In this document: piece by piece, positions 58,933 to 64,000 of the stretch
Layout: every line of letters begins with the position of its first letter
Position numbering within the stretch: the stretch's first letter is position 1
Assembly (NCBI RefSeq): GCF_028206795.1
Contig: NZ_JAQLFJ010000007.1
Span: 1 to 64,000, forward strand
Origin: Collinsella aerofaciens
GTDB lineage: Bacteria > Actinomycetota > Coriobacteriia > Coriobacteriales > Coriobacteriaceae
DNA: 64,000 nt
Direction: 5' to 3'
Program-made: the position numbers and the translations under genes
The notes under the pieces: model-generated
Databases searched by the model: none
Seen by the model: the letters and a program-made list of their open reading frames with translations, nothing else
What the model was told of the DNA's origin: nothing

Positions 58933-60792
58933 ATGAATCCGTACACTTCCTCCGGTTCGGTCGCCACGATGACGGCCAACGTGTCCGGCAACGATAGCCT
59001 CAACGACCTGGGAGACGGTCCGCGCCAGCCCGGCGATCCCGAGCGCTATCCCGTGGGTGCGGTGACCCGCCGCCTGCTGGGCTATGTTCGCCCGCACCGC
59101 GTCTCGTTTGTGGCATCGTTTTTGAGTGCCGCTGTCTCGGTGATTCTGCAGCTCTACACGCCCATTCTCATTGGTGAGGGCATTGACCTGATCGTTGCTG
59201 CGGGCCAGGTGGACTTCGATGCGCTGCTGCCGCTCGTTACCAAACTCGCACTCGTCGTGGTGGGAGCGGCGTCCTTCCAGTGGCTGCAGGGCTACTGCGT
59301 CAACCGCCTGTCCTACGAGACGGTGCGTGACATGCGCGTGGAGGCGAGCGATAAGCTCAGCCGTATGCCGCTCAGCTTTATCGACAGCCATGCCCACGGC
59401 GACCTTATGAGCCGCGTGGTCAACGACGTCGATCAGGTGGGCGACGGTCTGCTGCAGGGCTTTACCCAGCTCTTTACCGGTGTTATCACCATCGTTGGCA
59501 CGCTCGCGTTTATGCTCTCCATCAACCTGACCATGACGCTCGTAGTGGTGCTCGTCACGCCGCTCTCCATCTTTGCGGCCAGCGCCATCGCCAAACTCTC
59601 CAACAAGAGCTTTACGGCGCAGCAGCGTATTCAGGGTCAGCTTGGCGGCCATATCGAGGAGTACGTGGGCGAGCAGAAGCTTGTCGACGCCTTTGCCTAT
59701 GGCTCGAACGCTCAGCAACGCTTCGATGCCCTCAATGCCGAGCTCTACACCGCGGGCGAGCGCGCGCAGTTTATGGGTTCGCTCTCCAACCCCGGCACGC
59801 GCTTTATCAACAACATCATCTATGCCGTGGTCGCCGTGATCGGCTGCGTGGGCGTGATCACGGGCGTGCCTGCGGCGCTTACGGTGGGCGGCGTTCAAAT
59901 CTTTCTGTCTTATGCCAACCAATACACCAAGCCGTTCAACGAGGTCACCAACGTCATTACGCAGATCCAGACCGCGTACGCCTCGGCGCGCCGCATGTTT
60001 GCGCTGCTCGATGCGCGCGAGCAGGAGCCCGACGCGGAGGATGCCGTGGAACTTGCCGTCCCGCAGGGCGAGGTGACCTTTGAGCATGTGGACTTTAGCT
60101 ACGTGCCCGACCGCAAACTGCTGCAGGATATCTGCATCGAGGCTAAGCCCGGCATGCGCTTTGCCCTGGTCGGCCCCACGGGCTGCGGCAAGACGACGCT
60201 CATCAATTTGCTACTGCGTTTTTACGATATCGATGCCGGTCGCATTGCGGTCGATGGCCGTTCCTCGCGTGACTACACGCGCGCAAGCCTGCGCCGCGCC
60301 TTTGGCATGGTGCTGCAGGATACGTGGCTGTTCGAGGGCACGGTGGCGGAAAATATCGCCTATGGTTGTCCCGATGCCACGCGCGAACAGGTTGTCGAGG
60401 CGGCCAAGCGCGCGCACGCGCACAAGTTTATCGTGCAGCTGCCAGGCGGCTACGATACGGTGATCGGCGAGGACGGCGGCACGTTTAGCCAGGGTCAAAA
60501 GCAGCTGCTGTGCATCGCGCGCGTCATGCTCACCGACCCGGCGATTCTGCTGCTGGACGAGGCGACGTCGAGCATCGATACCCGCACCGAGCTGCAGGTG
60601 CAGGCGGCATTCGACGAGCTCATGGCCGGCCGTACGAGCTTTGTGGTGGCGCATCGCCTGAGCACGATTCGCAACGCCGACTGCATCCTGGTGATGCGCG
60701 ACGGCCAGATTATCGAGCGCGGTACACACGACAAGCTGCTAGCGACAGGCGGCTTCTACGCCGAACTCTACCGCAGCCAGTTTGCCCAGTAG
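58933..60792 (+). CDS. ABC exporter half-transporter, consensus-site subunit (pair 2)
   Basis: The 619-residue partner starts at the base after the first subunit's stop codon, with AAAGGAGG inside that gene as ribosome site. Walker A is GPTGCGKTT, the signature is TFSQGQKQLLCIARVM (SQGQ variant) and Walker B ILLLDEATSSIDTRTE has the catalytic Glu. Residues 1-40 form a polar N-terminal extension, shorter than the acidic one in pair 1. Together with the upstream protein it makes a heterodimeric exporter. No regulator gene is adjacent, unlike pair 1. Substrate unknown. Confidence 0.93.
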   Translation: MNPYTSSGSVATMTANVSGNDSLNDLGDGPRQPGDPERYPVGAVTRRLLGYVRPHRVSFVASFLSAAVSVILQLYTPILIGEGIDLIVAAGQVDFDALLPLVTKLALVVVGAASFQWLQGYCVNRLSYETVRDMRVEASDKLSRMPLSFIDSHAHGDLMSRVVNDVDQVGDGLLQGFTQLFTGVITIVGTLAFMLSINLTMTLVVVLVTPLSIFAASAIAKLSNKSFTAQQRIQGQLGGHIEEYVGEQKLVDAFAYGSNAQQRFDALNAELYTAGERAQFMGSLSNPGTRFINNIIYAVVAVIGCVGVITGVPAALTVGGVQIFLSYANQYTKPFNEVTNVITQIQTAYASARRMFALLDAREQEPDAEDAVELAVPQGEVTFEHVDFSYVPDRKLLQDICIEAKPGMRFALVGPTGCGKTTLINLLLRFYDIDAGRIAVDGRSSRDYTRASLRRAFGMVLQDTWLFEGTVAENIAYGCPDATREQVVEAAKRAHAHKFIVQLPGGYDTVIGEDGGTFSQGQKQLLCIARVMLTDPAILLLDEATSSIDTRTELQVQAAFDELMAGRTSFVVAHRLSTIRNADCILVMRDGQIIERGTHDKLLATGGFYAELYRSQFAQ

Positions 60793-60897
60793 GGGCCACC
60801 GATTGGCGGCAGATGGTTTACATCTGCGTCGTTAGTACTAAGATATTCATCTAATAAATTGCATTAGTGGCTTTAGTTTTGGGGGAAACGAGGCAAC

Positions 60898-61455
60898 GTG
60901 ACTATGACGTGCTCTTTGGTGGTTAACAGCAAGAGCGGTAATACTAGGATGGTTTCGGGCGCGATCAAGCGCGCTCTGCAGGCTGCGGGTGTTGAGTTTG
61001 TCCATGCCGCGGCGTTGAGCGACGATGCGGATGCAGATCAGGTTGCGCTCGAGGCGCAGGGCGCCTGCACGGCCGACACGGTGCTCGTCGGTTTTTGGTG
61101 CGACAAGGGCGCGTGCACGCCTTCGGTCGCGGCGTTGCTCTCCGCCTTGCACGGCAAGCGCGTCTTCCTGTTTGGCACCTGCGGTTTTGGCGCCGACCAG
61201 AGCTATTACCAGCAGATTATTGATCGCGTGACTTCCAATTTGGCTGGGGATGCCGAGCTTGCGGGCTGGGCGATGTGCCAGGGCAAGATGGGCCCCGCGG
61301 TCAAGCAGCGCTACGAGGCCATGCTCGAGCAAGATCCCGACAACGCTCGCTATAAGATGCTGCTCGACAACTGGGTTGCCGCGAAGGACCATCCCACCAA
61401 GGAAGACCTGGACAACATGGCCGCAGCCGCCAAGAAGGCCGTTTTGGGCGAGTAG
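60898..61455 (+). CDS. Flavodoxin-like protein
   Basis: The 185-residue protein opens with a flavodoxin FMN-phosphate loop (SLVVNSKSGNTRMVSGAI) and has the alternating alpha/beta pattern with LVGFWCDKGACTP and LFGTCGFGADQSYYQQI in the later cofactor positions. The C-terminal 60 residues are helical with no clear counterpart in short flavodoxins. It may be a flavin-dependent electron carrier or a tailored flavodoxin for a partner enzyme elsewhere. GTG at 60898 is 4 bases from GAGG and ATG at 60904 is 10 bases from it, so the start is open. Terminator at 61497. Confidence 0.85.
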   Translation: MTMTCSLVVNSKSGNTRMVSGAIKRALQAAGVEFVHAAALSDDADADQVALEAQGACTADTVLVGFWCDKGACTPSVAALLSALHGKRVFLFGTCGFGADQSYYQQIIDRVTSNLAGDAELAGWAMCQGKMGPAVKQRYEAMLEQDPDNARYKMLLDNWVAAKDHPTKEDLDNMAAAAKKAVLGE

Positions 61456-61496
61456 ACCGTCGCTCGCGGTGCCGCGCGTTCAATCGTACAAACGTG

Positions 61497-61524
61497 AAAG
61501 CCTCGAGATTCTCGAGGCTTTTTT
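61497..61524 (+). terminator. Terminator after the flavodoxin-like gene
   Basis: AAGCCTCGAG pairs perfectly with CTCGAGGCTT, loop ATT, followed by six T. Confidence 0.93.
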
Positions 61525-61671
61525 CTTGACACTTGTGGACGCAACCGTGGCAAGCGTTTGGGGTGACATTTTCCATCACCTCGATGACGAGGCCGTTCTG
61601 GACAACACGCTCGCATACGTTCGCTGGATGTATTCAGAGTGGGAAGGGCTTTCCTGATGGATGGGGTTTCG

Positions 61672-61809
61672 GAAAGTGCGTCCCAGAATTTGCCTTTGGA
61701 ATGGGATGGAGTTTCCCAACGGGGCCGTAAGCGGAAACTGCATCCCGCTCCGGACGTGAATTCTGGGACACGGTTTCCGGATGCAAAAAGGCCACATGAC
61801 GTGGCCTTC
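61672..61809. repeat. Nested palindromes in the 560-base gap before the sulfatase gene
   Basis: An outer pair (61672-61691 with 61760-61779, three mismatches, containing GTCCCAGAATT) encloses an inner pair, GGGATGGAGTTTCC (61704-61717) with 61734-61747 (one mismatch). A separate perfect hairpin AAGGCCAC/GTGGCCTT follows at 61789-61809. No gene is visible. Confidence 0.78.
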
Positions 61810-61864
61810 AACTTATATATGTCCAGCAGATGTCCCCATGACAAGCCGCGTTTCAACACCGAGG

Positions 61865-61995
61865 CGTCTGCCCGGCGACGCGGAATGTAAGGTTCATCGC
61901 GAGTTCCGCACGCAAAGGGGGCCACTTAATGTGGCCTCCGTCTTGCGCAGGACTGTCCGAGCAGGGAACCTTGCATACCTCCACCCGGACAGACG
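61865..61995. repeat. Composite palindrome copy 2: conserved core inside unrelated outer arms
   Basis: The core at 61896-61965 is about 90 percent identical to 10762-10830, including the GGCCAC-TTAAT-GTGGCC hairpin. The outer arms (61865-61895 and 61966-61995) pair through CGTCTG-CCGG and ATG-AAGGTTC blocks but bear no resemblance to the arms of copy 1. Confidence 0.88.
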
Positions 61996-62015
61996 TTTCA
62001 GTTATGAGTGACCCG

Positions 62016-64000
62016 CTACTTGATCTTGGTCGTACCCGGTGCCAGGTTGGGGTCGGTCTCGTTGGCCTCGGTCTGGAAGTGCTCGGTGTACACGTTCTTG
62101 CCGTCGCGGAACATCTCGTAGTACTGCATCTTGGCGTAATCCTCGCGCGCCTTGGTGGCGGCTGCGGCCGCGGCGTCGTCACCGGTGACGTTGGAGGAGA
62201 GCGCCCAACGCAGGCTGGCGTCCTCGTAGCCGACGGAGTTGATGGCGGGCAGCGACTCGCGCAGCGTCATGTGCGCTTTCTGGTAGTCGGTCAGCGGTGC
62301 GCCGATCAGCTGCATGAGCTGCGTGGACAGGTAGTTGGTGGACAGGTCGTCGACCTCGCTCGTCTGGTCGCAGCCGGCAACGTCGTAGTTGGCCCAGATG
62401 ATGTAGTCGGTCTGCCACAAGCGCTCCTGGTGAGTGGCGTCGTCCTCGTCGGTAAACCACTTGTCGTTGAACTTGGACGGGAAGAACGGCTGATGGTCGC
62501 CCCAGAACACCACGACCACCTTGCGATCGAGCTTGCTCAAGGCATTGAGGAAGTAGCGCAGCGCCTGGTCGGACTGCTCGATGCACGAGACGTACTCGTC
62601 GACATCGGACAGCGTGCCGTCCTCGATGGTCTTGGCGTCCAGATCGGTCGTGTCGATGTTGAGGTGCATCTGCTTATCTGCCGGCAGCAGGCCCGTATCG
62701 TAGCCCGAGTGGTTCTGCATGGTCACGTCGAAGATAAACTGCGGATCGGCGTTCTGGTCGAGTAGCTCAAGAATCTTGTCGTAGGTCGCCTGGTCGGTCA
62801 CCATGTCGCGCAGGGTGTCGGCTCCCTGGAAGTCGTTGATGGACAGGAACTGGTCAAAGCCAAAGTCCTTGTAGACGTTCTCGCGGTTCCAGTTGGTTGC
62901 GTGGTTGGGGTGCATGGCCGTGGTGGTGTAGCCGAGCGACTTGAACTGCTCTGCCAGGTTCCCGGTCGTTTCCATGTTGTAGATGGTGTAGGGGTACACG
63001 CCCGAGCCCAGGTTGGCCATGGAGTTGCCGGTCATAAACTCAAACTCGGTATTGGCGGTGCCGCCGCCGTAGGCGCTCACGTAGAGCTTGCCGCGGCTGA
63101 GGCAGTTGGACAGACTCTTAAAGTACTGCGGGCCCTCGTAGCCGGCGCGCATGTTCTGATAGATCGACAGGTCCGAGAAGGTCTCGTTCATGATGGCGAT
63201 GACCGTGGGCTTCTCGCTGTCGAATTGGTCCTTTGCGGCGGCGCGCTCGTCACTCTTGGCGGCCTCGGACTTGTCGTAGGCCTTGGCGTACTTTTTGAGC
63301 GTGGCCTTGGCATCGTCGACGGAGTAGTCGGCGGGTTTGGGCGGCTTGATGGACTGCGCTGCGCTAATGAAAGCGGGCAGGTAGCCCTCGCGCCAGTAGC
63401 TCTCGAGCGGGCGCCAGGTGTAGACGGTGATGCCGAGGGTGTTGTAGTAGTCGATGAGCGTGACGTGCGCGGTCACACCGCCCAGGCACAGCACGGCGAC
63501 GAGCAGGTTGGTGAGCAGGATGCGCTTGGCGTTGGCGGCACCCTTCTGACGGTGCGGCGCCACCAGGCCGGCGTACTCGCATAGCAGCATGGCGATGGCG
63601 GTAAAGCCCATGGACAGCACGCAGAACAGCGAGAGCGAGAAGGTGTAGCCGTTGCCGGCGACCGCGGCGGCGGTGGAAATGGCCGAAAGGTCGCCCGGCT
63701 GGATGGGCATGGATTTAAACGTGATGACGAAGAACTCGGCAATGCCCAGGACAAAGAGGGCAAAGGCCAGGACCGCGGGAGCTGCACCGTGGCGCTGGAA
63801 CAAGAAGAACAAGCCGATCATAAGTGCGGTGATGATGGCCCACTCGAGCAGGATGCACAGGGGGTAGACCCAGGTAAAGTCGTGGTTGGACGAGACCTCC
63901 ATGCCCAACAGCGCAAAGATGCCGGCGACCAGCAGGCACAGCACGGCGGCGACGAGCGGTTTGCCCACGAAGGCGCCGCGCAGGCGGGCGAGCTTGCCGG
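62016..64000 (-). CDS. LTA-synthase/sulfatase-family membrane enzyme, 5' end beyond window
   Basis: About 660 residues are present; the frame is open to the window edge (GKLARLRGAFVGKP), so the true start lies outside. The N-terminal part has at least five membrane segments (to about residue 160). The extracytoplasmic sulfatase fold has TVIAIMNETFSDL with the catalytic Thr equivalent, GGGTANTEFEFMTGNSM, an AMHPNHATNWNRENVYKDFGFDQF segment and VVVFWGDHQPFF with the metal-binding Asp-His. That is the LtaS-type phosphoglycerol transferase family, which modifies lipoteichoic acid or glycolipids. The C-terminal 80 residues are Ala/Glu-rich. Downstream lies only the repeat region. Confidence 0.88.
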   Translation of the reverse strand, partial: GKLARLRGAFVGKPLVAAVLCLLVAGIFALLGMEVSSNHDFTWVYPLCILLEWAIITALMIGLFFLFQRHGAAPAVLAFALFVLGIAEFFVITFKSMPIQPGDLSAISTAAAVAGNGYTFSLSLFCVLSMGFTAIAMLLCEYAGLVAPHRQKGAANAKRILLTNLLVAVLCLGGVTAHVTLIDYYNTLGITVYTWRPLESYWREGYLPAFISAAQSIKPPKPADYSVDDAKATLKKYAKAYDKSEAAKSDERAAAKDQFDSEKPTVIAIMNETFSDLSIYQNMRAGYEGPQYFKSLSNCLSRGKLYVSAYGGGTANTEFEFMTGNSMANLGSGVYPYTIYNMETTGNLAEQFKSLGYTTTAMHPNHATNWNRENVYKDFGFDQFLSINDFQGADTLRDMVTDQATYDKILELLDQNADPQFIFDVTMQNHSGYDTGLLPADKQMHLNIDTTDLDAKTIEDGTLSDVDEYVSCIEQSDQALRYFLNALSKLDRKVVVVFWGDHQPFFPSKFNDKWFTDEDDATHQERLWQTDYIIWANYDVAGCDQTSEVDDLSTNYLSTQLMQLIGAPLTDYQKAHMTLRESLPAINSVGYEDASLRWALSSNVTGDDAAAAAATKAREDYAKMQYYEMFRDGKNVYTEHFQTEANETDPNLAPGTTKIK

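Overview
The window is a 64 kb chromosomal stretch from a GC-rich bacterium, most likely a Collinsella-type member of the Coriobacteriia (gut Actinobacteria). That placement is an inference from base composition, codon use, gene content and the abundance of short intergenic palindromes; no marker gene was searched against a database. Gene spacing, strong AGGAGG-like ribosome sites and many Rho-independent terminators are clear throughout. No phage, insertion sequence or CRISPR array was recognised. The left edge cuts the 5' end of a 5S rRNA gene and the right edge cuts the 5' end of a sulfatase-type membrane enzyme gene.

Layout. 0-9 kb: end of an rRNA operon, a small membrane protein, an Hsp20 chaperone, a metallo-beta-lactamase-fold hydrolase, then tilS-hpt-ftsH, an aminotransferase and a PHP phosphoesterase. 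9-18 kb: an RNA uracil methyltransferase, an amino-acid ABC importer (binding protein, permease, ATPase), an EF-G paralogue with eroded G motifs, a secreted nuclease and a LacI regulator. 18-24.5 kb: a sugar operon divergent from that LacI gene: fructose-type PTS IIBC, a GatZ/KbaZ-family protein, a fructose-6-phosphate-aldolase-type transaldolase, a split transketolase and PTS IIA. 25-29 kb: a three-cysteine LarE, a HAD phosphatase, a second LacI regulator and a membrane protein. 29-36 kb: two paralogous MFS transporters around an amidohydrolase and a PRD-type regulator. 36-43.7 kb: glmS, a GntR regulator, a YeiH-like transporter, a sigma-54-activator-like protein that has lost its ATPase and sigma-contact motifs, a nitroreductase and small unknowns. 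43.8-48 kb: a MarR gene overlapping a heterodimeric ABC exporter. 48-55 kb: cysE, a DedA protein, ilvE, lemA, a TetR regulator, tRNA-Ser(UGA) and a single reading frame that fuses a tRNA adenosine deaminase (TadA) to a glycerate kinase. 55-64 kb: the SRP RNA gene with its own promoter, a sorting-signal coiled-coil surface protein, a second heterodimeric ABC exporter, a flavodoxin-like protein and the truncated sulfatase.

Two themes stand out. First, non-coding DNA is dominated by perfect or near-perfect inverted repeats. Several recur as families: a three-copy element with a CCTGCCAAAA arm, a two-copy element with a conserved 69-70 nt core inside unrelated outer arms, and pairs that share GTCCC-containing loops. 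Second, familiar enzymes appear in unusual forms: the TadA-glycerate kinase fusion, the non-ATPase activator, the EF-G paralogue and the GatZ protein without a GatY partner. A shared palindrome, ACTTTA-N6-TAAAG, precedes both the amino-acid ABC importer and ilvE and suggests a common amino-acid regulator.
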